Assembly (NCBI RefSeq): GCF_001684335.1
Contig: NZ_LOIC01000078.1
Coordinates: 1-39,631, forward strand
Direction: 5' to 3'
DNA length: 39,631 bases
Origin: Photorhabdus namnaonensis
GTDB taxonomy: Bacteria > Pseudomonadota > Gammaproteobacteria > Enterobacterales > Enterobacteriaceae
Shown here: positions 13,862-23,183 of the stretch, in pieces
How the letters are laid out: every line of letters starts with the position of its first letter
Position numbering within the stretch: position 1 is the stretch's first letter
The notes under the pieces: model-generated
The model's database searches: none
What the model was told of the DNA's origin: nothing
The model's input: only the letters and a program-made list of their open reading frames with translations
Made by a program: the position numbers and the translations under genes

Positions 13862-14863
13862 ATGGACAGTATGACTTGGGATAACCTGCTGGATGAATAT
13901 TTTTTTGCCAAAATCTTGCGACCGGCTACTGAGTCGAGTTATCGCAAGGTGGTGAATACATTCCAGGTGTTTGCAGGTGCCGACAATCGGCCTGCTCAAG
14001 TGACCCGACAACAGGTCCTGGCGTGGCGCAGATATGTGCTGCATCAGCACGGACTGAAAGGTGTGACCTGGAACAGTAAGATTGCGCATATGCAGGCGGT
14101 GTTTAATTTGGCGATAGAAGAAAAAATACTGCTCCAGGAGGAAAATCCATTTATTGGCGTCAAGGTCAATGCGAACAAAAATAAAAAGAAAACATTGACC
14201 AAAAAACAACTGACAGCCTTGTATCTCACGATGGGGCAATTTGAAGAGCGGGAGCGACAGGCAGGGGATAGCCATCGTGCCCGCTGTGCATTATATCCGA
14301 CCTGGTACTGGCTGACGGTACTGGATACATTGCGTTATACCGGGATGCGGCAAAATCAGTTATTACATATCCGACTCCGGGATATTGACCTGCATGAGCG
14401 CCGGATTATTCTTTGCTCCGAGGGGAGTAAGAACCATTATGAACACCAGGTGCCGGTGGTGAAATGGCTGTATCCGCGACTGGAGATTTTGCTGGAGCGT
14501 GCCCTGGCCGCTGGGGCAAAACTGAATGATCCCCTGTTCTGTGTGAATTATTTTACCGCCAAAACAGACAGAGGAAACGAAACCAATCAGTTACAAACGA
14601 TAAAATCATTCTTTCGTCGCTTGTCAAAGGAGTGTGGATTTGATGTGGGCCCACACCGTTTCCGGCATACCCTGGCAACTGAACTGATGAAAGCGCCTGA
14701 TCGTAATTTGCAAATGGTGCGCGGATTACTGGGCCATCGCAGTATTGCCACAACGATGGAATATATTGATATCAATCTGGATATTGCCGGGCGTGCGTTG
14801 GAGCGTGAATTAATGCTGTATATCGATGTTGAGCCAGAGAGAGGAGAAATGTTAATCAGATAA
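13862..14863 (+). CDS. Site-specific tyrosine integrase of the tRNA-Phe element
   Basis: 333 residues. Core-binding domain about 1-100, basic linker KVNANKNKKK, catalytic domain with the complete set Arg163 (YTGMRQNQ), Lys190 (EGSKNH), His265-x-x-Arg268 (HRFRH), His292 (LLGHRS) and Tyr301 (TMEYID). GAGGAAG gives a good SD. The gene lies next to tRNA-Phe and downstream of the TraI relative, the standard end of SPI-7/PFGI-1-type elements, so it should insert the element at the 3' end of that tRNA gene. It looks intact while the conjugation genes are gone. Confidence 0.9.
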   Translation: MDSMTWDNLLDEYFFAKILRPATESSYRKVVNTFQVFAGADNRPAQVTRQQVLAWRRYVLHQHGLKGVTWNSKIAHMQAVFNLAIEEKILLQEENPFIGVKVNANKNKKKTLTKKQLTALYLTMGQFEERERQAGDSHRARCALYPTWYWLTVLDTLRYTGMRQNQLLHIRLRDIDLHERRIILCSEGSKNHYEHQVPVVKWLYPRLEILLERALAAGAKLNDPLFCVNYFTAKTDRGNETNQLQTIKSFFRRLSKECGFDVGPHRFRHTLATELMKAPDRNLQMVRGLLGHRSIATTMEYIDINLDIAGRALERELMLYIDVEPERGEMLIR

Positions 14864-14907
14864 AATAAAATCTCTTCGCTGTTGCCTGGGCTTGTTTTTT
14901 CTGTACA

Positions 14908-14938
14908 AATTCCCTGTTGCAAGATAGGGAATTTTTTT
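14908..14938 (+). terminator. Rho-independent terminator of the integrase gene
   Basis: AATTCCCT (14908-14915) pairs with AGGGAATT (14926-14933), running into a T-run to 14938. Confidence 0.8.
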
Positions 14939-15246
14939 GAGCTGATATAATCACTCATAATTAACTTTCTTCTGATCAATGAGGAAAGTTGAGTAACCAA
15001 CATACAACATCGTGTTAATTAATTCATTGATTTTGGTTTGGATGGCTTGACAGCTGCAATAGAACTTGTAAGTATTGCATTCCAGCAAAAAATGGACGCC
15101 TAAATCCTTAGGCATCCTAGCTTGGTAACCCTTATGTTCAGTTCAATATCGAAATACTGAAAATTTAAACTAACTACAGTTATACATTCGGGTTCTTGTA
15201 TTGGTCGCCCGTTAAGTTTTTATCTCCCAACAAGCGCACTTTGAAT
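14939..15246. other. Gap between integrase and tRNA-Phe, end of the element
   Basis: No gene. It contains a hairpin GCCTAA-ATCC-TTAGGC (15098-15113) without a T-run. The recombination site should overlap the tRNA 3' end at its right border. No second copy of the tRNA 3' end is visible anywhere to the left, so the other end of the element is outside the window or has been lost. Confidence 0.5.
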
Positions 15247-15322
15247 TGGTGCCCGGAGGCGGAATCGAACCACCGACACGAGGATTTTCAATCCTCTGCT
15301 CTACCGACTGAGCTATCCGGGC
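15247..15322 (-). tRNA. pheV: tRNA-Phe (GAA)
   Basis: 76 nt including encoded CCA. Acceptor GCCCGGA/TCCGGGC, D arm TAGCTCAGTCGGTAGAGCA, anticodon stem GAGGA/TCCTC with loop TTGAAAA (anticodon GAA), T arm GGTTCGATTCC. The 3' end faces the integrase at 13862-14863, making it the probable integration target. The gene is intact, as expected when the element regenerates the 3' end. Its neighbour on the other side is mltC. Confidence 0.97.
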
Positions 15323-15429
15323 AACGGGGCGCATTAAACCGTATTCGGTAGAGCCCGTCAATAGATTTCTTTGGAAATAGTGATTTATGCTTTGAAATTA
15401 TTCGATTAGCCAGAAATATAGGCAAAATA

Positions 15430-15462
15430 ATAACGGAGAGTAGAAAAATTACTCTCCGTTAT
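15430..15462 (-). terminator. Terminator of mltC
   Basis: A 13-bp perfect inverted repeat (15430-15442/15450-15462, arms ATAACGGAGAGTA and TACTCTCCGTTAT) starts 20 bases after the mltC stop. T-rich flanks on both sides allow bidirectional use. Confidence 0.8.
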
Positions 15463-15482
15463 TTTCTTAATATTTTAATGTC

Positions 15483-16556
15483 TTAATGATGATAGCCTTT
15501 CTGGGCAGTATTGACTTTCATCAGGTAATGACGTGATTCTGCCGATGGATGTTTGGTTGTCAGGGTTTCATAAACATCATCCGGCACCATTTTATTGATA
15601 ATTTGAGCCGCTTTTTTCTTATCGCTGGAAAATACCCGTAATACACTACCAGCACCACCATTGTAAGCTGTTATTACCGCGTAACGGCGAGATGTTGCAT
15701 TAGTGATGTCACCCAGATAACTGTTTTGTAATATAGATAAATATGCTGTGCCGGCATCGATATTATTTTCTGGATCAAATAGATAACTACGGCTTGGTTG
15801 TCCCGATTTACCTTTCATCTTAAAGACATCACGGCCAGCAGTGTGTTGTACAACTTGCATTAATCCAAGTGCATCAGAACGGCTGACTGCATAGGGATTG
15901 AAGCTGGATTCTATTTGCATAATTGCCAAAATTAGGGATTCATCTATGCCATATTTAATGGACGCTTGACGAATCAGTGGCAGATATTTATGAGCACGTT
16001 TGTCCAAATGGTTTGGGACCAGTTGTATAGTGACAGACCAAATGACATGTAAACCAGATTGGCGTTTTTGTAATTTGTTGGCAATCAGATAATCTGCAAA
16101 GTGTGTCGCTCGCCATTCCCAACGAATCGGTTGGCCGTTGTTGTCCATAACTTGTCCGTAAAGAAAGGGTTCTTTACTGATCTGAATATCGTTAGTATCA
16201 GAGTAGAGATCAACGGAACCTGGATCATCACCCATTAATAAGGTCGTGATAATGGCCTTGCGTAGATAGGTCGTAGGGTCAATTGAGGAAATTGTCTCAA
16301 CCGTGATCGTTCCAGCTTCAAAATTGATATGGCTGCGAGTCTGGTATTGATCGGTATACTTTACGTAATCTTTTGGTCCTGCAATTAATACTTCATGCAA
16401 TCCCCAAATGTTCTCAATGTTATGAGCAAACTGGCCCATCAAAATATCAAAACCATTGGTATCTTTTATATATTCTTCACGGTATTCACGATTTTTGTTG
16501 CTGGTACAGGAAACAAGAATTGGGGCAATAACAAACAATGCTAACAGTTTTTTCAT
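15483..16556 (-). CDS. mltC: Membrane-bound lytic murein transglycosylase C
   Basis: 357 residues, the family length. Lipoprotein signal with lipobox LVSC (Cys17). The SLT domain has the catalytic Glu216 in [13 protein letters not shown], then ALGLMQV and the [15 protein letters not shown] segment. MltC is an outer-membrane lipoprotein that cleaves the glycan strands of peptidoglycan to give anhydromuropeptides. It lies downstream of yggX and mutY in the same direction, as in E. coli, and ends in a strong terminator. Confidence 0.96.
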   Translation of the reverse strand: MKKLLALFVIAPILVSCTSNKNREYREEYIKDTNGFDILMGQFAHNIENIWGLHEVLIAGPKDYVKYTDQYQTRSHINFEAGTITVETISSIDPTTYLRKAIITTLLMGDDPGSVDLYSDTNDIQISKEPFLYGQVMDNNGQPIRWEWRATHFADYLIANKLQKRQSGLHVIWSVTIQLVPNHLDKRAHKYLPLIRQASIKYGIDESLILAIMQIESSFNPYAVSRSDALGLMQVVQHTAGRDVFKMKGKSGQPSRSYLFDPENNIDAGTAYLSILQNSYLGDITNATSRRYAVITAYNGGAGSVLRVFSSDKKKAAQIINKMVPDDVYETLTTKHPSAESRHYLMKVNTAQKGYHH

Positions 16557-16619
16557 CTTACATTGCCATCTGGTATTGAATACAACATCAGAGCCGCTGG
16601 CTCTGATGAAAGCTAAATA

Positions 16620-16892
16620 TTATTTTTCTGGTGGGGTATATCCATCAATTTGAATATCATGACCTTCGAATAGGAATTTAGCCATTTCCTGTTCAAGCAA
16701 TTTACGATCTTCCGGATTCATGGTGTTGAGTTTTTTCTCATTGATCAGCATGGTTTGTTTGCTCATCCATTGTCCCCATGCTTCTTTGGAAATTTCATTG
16801 AAAATGCGTTTACCCAATTCGCCCGGATAAAGCTGAAAATCCAGTCCTTCGGCTTCACGTTGTAAGAAAGTACAAAAAACAGTTCTGCTCAT
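16620..16892 (-). CDS. yggX: Fe(2+)-trafficking/oxidative-protection protein YggX
   Basis: 90 residues with the family start [23 protein letters not shown], including the conserved Cys7, and [25 protein letters not shown]. YggX protects Fe-S clusters and DNA from oxidation and supports MutY function. The gene follows mutY by 29 bases, so mutY-yggX-mltC is probably one transcript. Confidence 0.96.
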   Translation of the reverse strand: MSRTVFCTFLQREAEGLDFQLYPGELGKRIFNEISKEAWGQWMSKQTMLINEKKLNTMNPEDRKLLEQEMAKFLFEGHDIQIDGYTPPEK

Positions 16893-16921
16893 AATAAATC
16901 CTCAAAATAGTGGGTATGAGA

Positions 16922-17962
16922 TTAGCTTAGTTGCTGTAATAGATATTCAACTGGCGCTGCCAGCCCAACAGCCGCGGGTTGCTGTAAGTTATACCAAAGT
17001 CCTTTATTTTCATCCATGCAGGTAGTAAAGGATAAAATATTTATTTTTATCGGCACAATATCTAGATGAAAATGGCTAAATGTGTGGCGGAATGCGGTGA
17101 GTTGTTCATGTTTACTGTGAGAAATACCTGATTGCTCTAACCAGCCATTTAGCAAATCCATGCTTTCAAACTGAGGAAACGCAAACAAACCACCCCAGAT
17201 CCCCGTTGGTGGGCGCTGTTCCAGCCAGACAGCATCATTATTCTGCATCAGCAGGAAATAAGCTGTTTTCTCAGGAATACTCTGTTTAGGTTTTTTACCT
17301 GGGTATTTGGTCCAGCTATGGTTAACGTAAGCGATACATCCTTGATTTAGTGGGCAGATTTCACATTTCGGCTTGCTGCGAGTGCAAACCATTGCGCCTA
17401 AGTCCATCATCGCCTGATTAAAATATTCCACCTCTTGCGCCGGCGTTACATTGGTGCTGATTTGCCAGAGGCTGCTTTCAACCTCTTTTTTACCTGGCCA
17501 GCCTTCCACGGCATAACAGCGGGCCAATACCCGTTTAACGTTGCCATCAAGAATTGGGAAATGTTTACCTTGGGAAAGTGAAAGGATTGCCCCCGCTGTT
17601 GAACGACCAACACCGGGTAGGGCGACAACATCTTCAAAAGTTGTCGGGAATTGACCTTGGTGCAACTCCACAACCTGTTGTGCTGCTTTATGTAAATTAC
17701 GAGCGCGAGCGTAGTAACCAAGGCCGGTCCACAAATGTAGGACTTCATCAAGGGGGGCTGCGGCAAGTGAAGTCACATCGGAAAAACGTGAAATAAAGCG
17801 CTGAAAATAGGGAATGACCGTCGCAACCTGAGTTTGTTGCAACATCACTTCTGAAAGCCAGACGTGATAGGAGGTCTTTTCCAATTGCCAGGGCAGAGTT
17901 TTACGACCGTAACGATGGTACCAATCCAGTACCACTGTGGAGAATTGCTTTGCTTCCATCAT
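16922..17962 (-). CDS. mutY: A/G-specific adenine DNA glycosylase
   Basis: 346 residues. Helix-hairpin-helix glycosylase with catalytic Glu38 (SEVMLQQTQ) and Asp139 (ILDGNVKR), the [11 protein letters not shown] hairpin, and a 4Fe-4S cluster motif Cys193, Cys200, Cys203, Cys209. The C-terminal NUDIX-like domain recognises 8-oxoG. It removes adenine mispaired with 8-oxoguanine. Divergent from trmB across a 241-bp gap. The start may be the first or second of two adjacent ATGs. Confidence 0.97.
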   Translation of the reverse strand: MMEAKQFSTVVLDWYHRYGRKTLPWQLEKTSYHVWLSEVMLQQTQVATVIPYFQRFISRFSDVTSLAAAPLDEVLHLWTGLGYYARARNLHKAAQQVVELHQGQFPTTFEDVVALPGVGRSTAGAILSLSQGKHFPILDGNVKRVLARCYAVEGWPGKKEVESSLWQISTNVTPAQEVEYFNQAMMDLGAMVCTRSKPKCEICPLNQGCIAYVNHSWTKYPGKKPKQSIPEKTAYFLLMQNNDAVWLEQRPPTGIWGGLFAFPQFESMDLLNGWLEQSGISHSKHEQLTAFRHTFSHFHLDIVPIKINILSFTTCMDENKGLWYNLQQPAAVGLAAPVEYLLQQLS

Positions 17963-18203
17963 TGGGATAATTATCTTTAGGGAAAATCAGTGTTTCGTGA
18001 ATAGGATTGCAACATAGTGTAACCTCGCTGTAAACCGGAACTTTGTTTTCGCGGCGCTACGCAATTTCGTATTAAAATTGTACTTGTCACGATCGGACTT
18101 GCTAAAATCGCCCATCTTTGGATAATGCGCTCTCTTTAGGTGGTTTGCTGGTAAAGCAGCCATGAACGGCTGAATAAATGCCTTTAAAACTGACAGAAAT
18201 ACC

Positions 18204-18923
18204 ATGATAAATAACGTAATTTCGCCGGAATTTGATGAAAATGGCAGGGCATTGCGCCGTGTTAGGAGTTTTGTTCGTCGTCAGGGCCGGTTAACTAATC
18301 GTCAGCAACAAGCACTTGATAATCTCTGGCCAAAAATAGGTGTTGAGTATCAGGCAGAAAAGCTGGAGCTGGCAGCACTTTTTGGGCGAGAAGCCCCTGT
18401 GGTGTTGGAAATTGGCTTTGGCATGGGGGCATCGCTTGTCACAATGGCAAGTCAGAATCCAGAAAAAGATTTTCTTGGGATTGAAGTTCATGCGCCTGGC
18501 GTCGGCGCTTGCCTGGCTTCCGCTGAAAGTGAAAATATTAGTAATTTGCGGGTGATGTGCCATGACGCGATTGAAGTGCTGGAAAACATGATCCCGGATA
18601 ATAGTTTGGAAATGGTACAGCTTTTCTTTCCGGATCCGTGGCATAAAGCACGTCATAATAAACGCAGGATTGTACAGCCGCCATTTGTTGAATTGATAAG
18701 AAGCAAGTTGAAAGTGGGTGGCGTATTCCATATGGCGACTGACTGGCAGCCATATGCTGAGCATATGTTGGAAGTGATGAATGGCGTAGATAATTACCTT
18801 AATTTGTCTGGAAATGGTGATTATGTAGCGCGTCCATCTTCACGTCCGATAACGAAATTTGAATTGCGCGGTCAGCGGTTGGGGCATGGCGTGTGGGACA
18901 TAATGTTTAAGAGGATTAAGTAA
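18204..18923 (+). CDS. trmB: tRNA (guanine-N7-)-methyltransferase
   Basis: 239 residues. SAM-binding motif [10 protein letters not shown] (around residue 67-76) and the family motif [23 protein letters not shown]. It forms m7G46 in the variable loop of tRNAs. The stop codon overlaps the start of yggL (TAATG), indicating translational coupling, as in other enterobacteria. Confidence 0.97.
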   Translation: MINNVISPEFDENGRALRRVRSFVRRQGRLTNRQQQALDNLWPKIGVEYQAEKLELAALFGREAPVVLEIGFGMGASLVTMASQNPEKDFLGIEVHAPGVGACLASAESENISNLRVMCHDAIEVLENMIPDNSLEMVQLFFPDPWHKARHNKRRIVQPPFVELIRSKLKVGGVFHMATDWQPYAEHMLEVMNGVDNYLNLSGNGDYVARPSSRPITKFELRGQRLGHGVWDIMFKRIK

Positions 18924-19249
18924 TGGCTAAAAACCGCAGTCGTCGTTTGCGTAAGAAGATGCATATTGATGAATTTAAGGAATTAGGTTTTTCTGTTAAG
19001 TGGAGTTTCCCATCTAATACATCTGTAGATGTTATCGATAGCACTGTTGATGCATTTATTGATGAGCTGATTGAATCTAATGGTTTAGCATTGGATGCCA
19101 GCGGTTATCTGCATTGGGAAGGTTTAATCTGTTTGCAAAAAATTGGTATGTGTACAGAAGAGCATCGCCAATTGGTTGAAAAGTGGTTGAAGGATCGCGG
19201 TATGGAAGATGTCATGACTTCCGAATTGTTTGATGTTTGGTGGGATTGA
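18923..19249 (+). CDS. yggL: YggL family 50S ribosome-associated protein
   Basis: 108 residues, starts [23 protein letters not shown], the typical basic N-terminus of this family, and ends MTSELFDVWWD. Coupled to trmB by a one-base overlap. The family binds the 50S subunit; detailed role unclear. Confidence 0.93.
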   Translation: MAKNRSRRLRKKMHIDEFKELGFSVKWSFPSNTSVDVIDSTVDAFIDELIESNGLALDASGYLHWEGLICLQKIGMCTEEHRQLVEKWLKDRGMEDVMTSELFDVWWD

Positions 19250-19334
19250 TTAATCTATCGGTTATAAAATAGCTTGCATGAATCACAACAGGGGCCTTAG
19301 TGATTAATGAGTGCCCCTGTCTGGAGTAAAATCT

Positions 19335-20261
19335 GTGAGTACAACGTTCTCTAATACGTTATTGTCGGATATTTTGCGACAAGTTCGTCCCCTGATTGGC
19401 CAAGGGAAAGTGGCAAATTATATTCCTGCATTGGCGGAAGTTCCTGCTGATAACCTGGCAATTGCTATCTGTACCATCGATGGGCAGATATTTCATGCTG
19501 GAGATGCTGAGAAGCGTTTTTCGATTCAATCTATTTCTAAGGTATTAAGCCTGACTCTAGCCATGACTCGTTATCAGGAACAAGAGATCTGGCAACGGGT
19601 CGGGCAGGAACCCTCAGGTCAGCCATTTAACTCGTTAGTTCAATTGGAACTGGAAAAAGGCAAACCCCGTAACCCTTTTATTAATGCGGGTGCATTAGTT
19701 GTCTGTGACATGTTACAGTCGCGATTGAGTGCGCCTAAACAGCGTATGCTGGAAGTGGTGCGCAAACTTGCTGGTTGCCCTGATATTTGTTACGACAGCA
19801 AAGTTTCCCGTTCTGAGATGGAACATTCTCACCGCAATGCGGCGATTGCCTATCTGATGAAATCCTTCGGTAATTTCGATAATGATGTGCTCGCGGTACT
19901 GCAAACTTATTTTCATTATTGCGCTTTGAAAATGAACTGTATTGAGCTTGCTAAGTGTTTTATTTATTTGGCGAATCAGGGGAGTACGATAGGTGCTGAA
20001 CAGCAAATCCTTAGTCCTCGTCAGGCCCGGCAGATTAATGCACTGATGATGACTTGTGGTATGTATGATGGTTCCGGCGAGTTTGCATTCAGGATTGGTA
20101 TGCCAGGAAAATCGGGCGTCGGTGGTGGGATCGTATGTGTCGTGCCAGGAGAGTTTACTGTTGCTGTCTGGTCACCGGAATTAGATCGATCGGGGAACTC
20201 TTTGGCGGGTTGTGCTGCCCTAGAATTGTTAGCTGATCGTGTTGGGCGATCCGTTTTTTAA
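19335..20261 (+). CDS. glsB: Glutaminase
   Basis: 308 residues from the GTG at 19335, the same length as E. coli GlsB, with TGGAG about ten bases upstream. An upstream in-frame ATG at 19311 would place its own SD inside the coding sequence. Serine-dependent beta-lactamase-like fold with [12 protein letters not shown] (Ser-x-x-Lys) and [16 protein letters not shown] near the end. It hydrolyses glutamine to glutamate and ammonia. Located between yggL and yggN, a position not used in E. coli K-12. Confidence 0.94.
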   Translation: MSTTFSNTLLSDILRQVRPLIGQGKVANYIPALAEVPADNLAIAICTIDGQIFHAGDAEKRFSIQSISKVLSLTLAMTRYQEQEIWQRVGQEPSGQPFNSLVQLELEKGKPRNPFINAGALVVCDMLQSRLSAPKQRMLEVVRKLAGCPDICYDSKVSRSEMEHSHRNAAIAYLMKSFGNFDNDVLAVLQTYFHYCALKMNCIELAKCFIYLANQGSTIGAEQQILSPRQARQINALMMTCGMYDGSGEFAFRIGMPGKSGVGGGIVCVVPGEFTVAVWSPELDRSGNSLAGCAALELLADRVGRSVF

Positions 20262-20308
20262 CTCTCAATCCATTTTTTAATTCTCAGGTGATTTTCTTAG
20301 GAGAAAAC

Positions 20309-21031
20309 ATGTTACGCAAAATTATCACTGTTGCATCTTTGCTATTTGTTGCTCAGGCTCAGGCAGGTTATGAATGCCAAGTAAATCCACATAATGACAT
20401 TATTATTACTTCTCAATCAGTTCAGGTTGTGGGAGCAAGTGGCAATCTCCAGATTTCACCGGATGGTTCAGTAATCCGCGATGGTAAGAACTTAAGTTTA
20501 AATACTGAACAGCGTCAGAAAGCACAACGTTATCAGCAGGCTTTGCGGCAGGATTTGCCTTGGATAAAACAAGAAACCGGAAAACACCTGATAACGGCTC
20601 GTAAATCCTTGGATAAAGTAGTAGTAGATACTATCGGTAAGGATAGCAATGTGCGTAATCGGTTGTCTGATCTTGAATCAGGGCTTAATCAGCAAATAAA
20701 CCGAATTATTGAAACTCGCGCTGATGGTATGGCATTCCACCATCAAGCGATTAAGCAGGTTGAAAAAGATAGCCGTAGCTTAATTGAGCAAAGTCTTGGT
20801 GGGGTGTTACAGGACAGTATTAATGAGATTGGCAATAAACAATTTAGCCTAAATGGTGATAACAATCAGGCATTACAATCGTTGCTTGGTAGTTTGGGTG
20901 GATTGCAGAATAATTTGAAAGCTGAATGGCGGGCTCAGGAAGAAGATTTCCAGCGTTTTGGCAAAGAGGTTTGCGGTAAGGTCAGTGGCCTTGAGCAACA
21001 AAGAATTGAATTACTGAATTCTATTAAATAA
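20309..21031 (+). CDS. yggN: DUF2884 family periplasmic protein YggN
   Basis: 240 residues from the ATG at 20309 with AGGAG six bases upstream. Sec signal peptide with AQAQA cleavage site near residue 19. It contains YECQVNPHNDIIIT and a long helical, Gln-rich second half (LESGLNQQINRII). Conserved enterobacterial protein of unknown function. Followed by a long palindrome that may terminate the transcript. Confidence 0.88.
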   Translation: MLRKIITVASLLFVAQAQAGYECQVNPHNDIIITSQSVQVVGASGNLQISPDGSVIRDGKNLSLNTEQRQKAQRYQQALRQDLPWIKQETGKHLITARKSLDKVVVDTIGKDSNVRNRLSDLESGLNQQINRIIETRADGMAFHHQAIKQVEKDSRSLIEQSLGGVLQDSINEIGNKQFSLNGDNNQALQSLLGSLGGLQNNLKAEWRAQEEDFQRFGKEVCGKVSGLEQQRIELLNSIK

Positions 21032-21045
21032 TTGCTAATAATCAC

Positions 21046-21078
21046 AAATAAGAATCAATTTGAAATTGATTCTTATTT
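21046..21078. promoter_or_regulatory. 33-bp palindrome, candidate Fur operator and/or terminator
   Basis: Perfect 16-bp inverted repeat around a single G (arms 21046-21061 and 21063-21078; core AAGAATCAATTT). It sits just upstream of the promoter for a siderophore-binding protein gene, where a Fur site is expected, and has AT-rich GAATC/GATTC halves, though it is not a close match to the Fur consensus. It could also end the yggN transcript. Confidence 0.5.
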
Positions 21079-21081
21079 AGA

Positions 21082-21109
21082 TTGACATATTTTTTTCGCT
21101 ACCTAGAAT
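21082..21109 (+). promoter_or_regulatory. Sigma-70 type promoter
   Basis: TTGACA (21082-21087), 16-bp spacer, TAGAAT (21104-21109), 40 bases before the ATG of the siderophore-binding protein gene and directly after the palindrome at 21046-21078. Confidence 0.65.
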
Positions 21110-21148
21110 GCAAATGTTTACTAAATATCCTTTCTTGGAGTGCGATAT

Positions 21149-22114
21149 ATGAAAAAGATAATCCCTGTCGTTCTGGTATCGTTATTTGCTGTTGCAAGCC
21201 ATTCCGCATTTAGTCAGGAATCTTCTGTAGTTACACCAAATATAGTTACCCCAAATGTAGTTACAGCTCAGACTAATGATAAGATCACAGTTAAGCACCT
21301 TTCCGGTGAAACTGAAGTCAAAAAAAATCCTCAGAAAGTCGTTTCATTTGATTTCGGTATTTATGATTCATTAGTTAAATTAGGTTTATCAGATAGGGTT
21401 GTTGCATTACCTACTGGTAATACGCCTGAATATCTCCGTAATAGCTTACCTAAAGGGGTAGAAAATGCGGGGGGTATGAAAGAGCCAAATCTGGAAAAAT
21501 TGGCGCAAATTAAACCTGATTTGATCGTTATTAGCGGGCGTCAAACTTCTTCCTATGAAAAGCTGTCAAAAATAGCACCGACAATTAATCTGGGAACTGA
21601 TAGCAAAAATTATTTGGCTTCAGTTGAAAGTAACATAACGTTATTAGGTGAATTGTTTAATAAACAGAGTGAAGTGAAAGATCAGCTTGCTGAGCTGGAA
21701 AAAACCATTGTTAAAGCTCAGGACAAAGCTAAATCTGCTGATGCAAAAGTTTTAGTATTACTGCATAACGCAGGTAAATTAGTGCTGAATGACCAGAGTG
21801 TGGTGTATGACGTGGTTAAGGCGCAGAAAGCAGAATTATCTATTCCTGCTGGTGAAGAGAAAAACAAATTTGTTGTAGTGACTCCTGATATGATTGCTAA
21901 AGCCAATCCTGATGTGATTCTCATTATTGACCGTAGTGAAGCAATTGGTGCAGGTAAGTTGGACAAAGCGAAATTTGAAGATGATAAAATAAAATCTACC
22001 TCGGCATATAAGAATGGAAAAATCACTTACCTGAAATCTGATTTGTGGTATTTATCGGGTGGTGGTTTGGAAAGCTTAACTGCACAAGTTAATGCTGTAG
22101 TTGATGCCCTTTAA
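21149..22114 (+). CDS. Periplasmic siderophore-binding protein of an ABC transporter (FatB/CeuE type)
   Basis: 321 residues from the ATG at 21149 with TTGGAG eight bases upstream. Signal peptide MKKIIPVVLVSLFAVASHSAFS. Class III binding-protein fold: PQKVVSFDFGIYDSLVKLGL, then EPNLEKLAQIKPDLIVISGRQTSSYEKL and the second-lobe NPDVILIIDRSEAIG. These motifs match the FatB/CeuE/YclQ group that binds ferric catechol-type siderophores. An internal repeat near the N-terminus (VTPNIVTPNVVT) looks like local slippage. No permease or ATPase gene is adjacent, so the transporter partners must lie elsewhere. Confidence 0.85.
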   Translation: MKKIIPVVLVSLFAVASHSAFSQESSVVTPNIVTPNVVTAQTNDKITVKHLSGETEVKKNPQKVVSFDFGIYDSLVKLGLSDRVVALPTGNTPEYLRNSLPKGVENAGGMKEPNLEKLAQIKPDLIVISGRQTSSYEKLSKIAPTINLGTDSKNYLASVESNITLLGELFNKQSEVKDQLAELEKTIVKAQDKAKSADAKVLVLLHNAGKLVLNDQSVVYDVVKAQKAELSIPAGEEKNKFVVVTPDMIAKANPDVILIIDRSEAIGAGKLDKAKFEDDKIKSTSAYKNGKITYLKSDLWYLSGGGLESLTAQVNAVVDAL

Positions 22115-22182
22115 TCAGGTTATGTGTCGTTTTGAATTTGAATAGTGATTGAAGTTTCACAATGGATTGTTTTAGATTTGGT

Positions 22183-22226
22183 CTGACAGTTATCGGTTAT
22201 TTTATGCTGGTGACTGTCAGGTTTTT
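22183..22226 (+). terminator. Terminator of the siderophore-binding protein gene
   Basis: CTGACAGT (22183-22190) pairs with ACTGTCAG (22213-22220), followed by GTTTTT; the loop is long (22 nt). Confidence 0.55.
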
Positions 22227-23033
22227 GGTCTAAACCCTGTCCGATGGGAGCATTATTCTATGAGTAGTTGGCTTATTATCCAGCATTAATAATTAAAAAG
22301 ATAGACAACTATTTTCTATTCGAAACAATGTCTTATTTATTCATAAAATATAACTTTAATCTGTTATAATAGATGGTGTAAAAACTAATTTCTCTATTAA
22401 GGAATGATAAATGTATTTCTGCCATATATAATTAAATAGAAAAATTATTTGTAGATATTAATGATGGTTTTTATATTGAACTTTCAAGGTGAAAACATTA
22501 TTTGTTTTATATTTAAGCGTCTGATTTATTCTAGTTTATAATATGAATAGTGGTATTTATATTGAAAGGGATTTATGATAAATAATAAGTTCATTAATAA
22601 TTGGATCAGATTGCAGATAAAGGTTTTATAGGCAAATATCAACTGCATTTACAGAGTCAAGTACTAATGTGGCTATAGCAGGACCAGCCAATGCTATTTC
22701 TGAAATAATTATATCGTAATTCACATATATTAAAAAATTAATCTTGTGTAGAATATGGTTTTATTAAATTTTAATTAATACTCTGATTGATGGTCGATGT
22801 TAACTATTATCTACATGGATAAATATATTTTTAGGGTGGGTGGATTAATAGTTTTTTATATTATTTCTTTTGTATTTTATTTATTGATTTATTTTTCCAT
22901 ATATTAAGTTTTTATCATTGAAAATTAAATTGTGGATTGTTATTTCAATATTAATGCCTTGGTTAATTTGTCACTTAGATATTATTTAAGTTTTGGAGTG
23001 TAATCACTCCTCCGAAAGGAACAGAAATCCAAC
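22227..23033. other. AT-rich gap, no credible gene
   Basis: About 800 bases of very AT-rich DNA where E. coli has ansB and yggM. Two short frames of 18 and 31 codons (22575-22631, 22621-22719) lie in different frames next to each other and may be the rest of a decayed small gene; the second lacks a start. GGAGTG-TAAT-CACTCC (22995-23010) is a hairpin. Nothing else recognisable. Confidence 0.4.
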
Positions 23034-23092
23034 ATGGGGCAATCAGTAGCCACCGTCTAATGGAATCCCCACCGAAGTTCAGTGGGGAAAAT
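23034..23092 (+). mobile_element. Probable right-end relic of an IS200/IS605-type element
   Basis: TCCCCAC (23066-23072) pairs with GTGGGGA (23082-23088), followed by AAATGTG. The arrangement GAATCCCCAC-loop-GTGGGGA-ATGT resembles the subterminal hairpin at the right end of IS605/IS1341-type elements, where it also ends the guide RNA of TnpB. The frame just before it, ATGGGGCAATCA... ending TAA at 23058-23060 (MGQSVATV), could be the last codons of a tnpB gene. No other part of the element remains. Confidence 0.4.
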
Positions 23093-23183
23093 GTGTTATG
23101 AATAGAAACGAAACCAATGGCGGTATCAATTTTATGCAAAGATAATCTTTACGGAGCTGAATTTTCCAAAGGCAATTTCTGTA

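Noticed and set aside
18291..18764. 157-codon minus-strand frame
   Set aside because: Antisense to trmB, which is certain.
22575..22719. Small gene in the yggN-hemW gap
   Set aside because: Two tiny frames in different phases, one without a start codon; no recognisable product.
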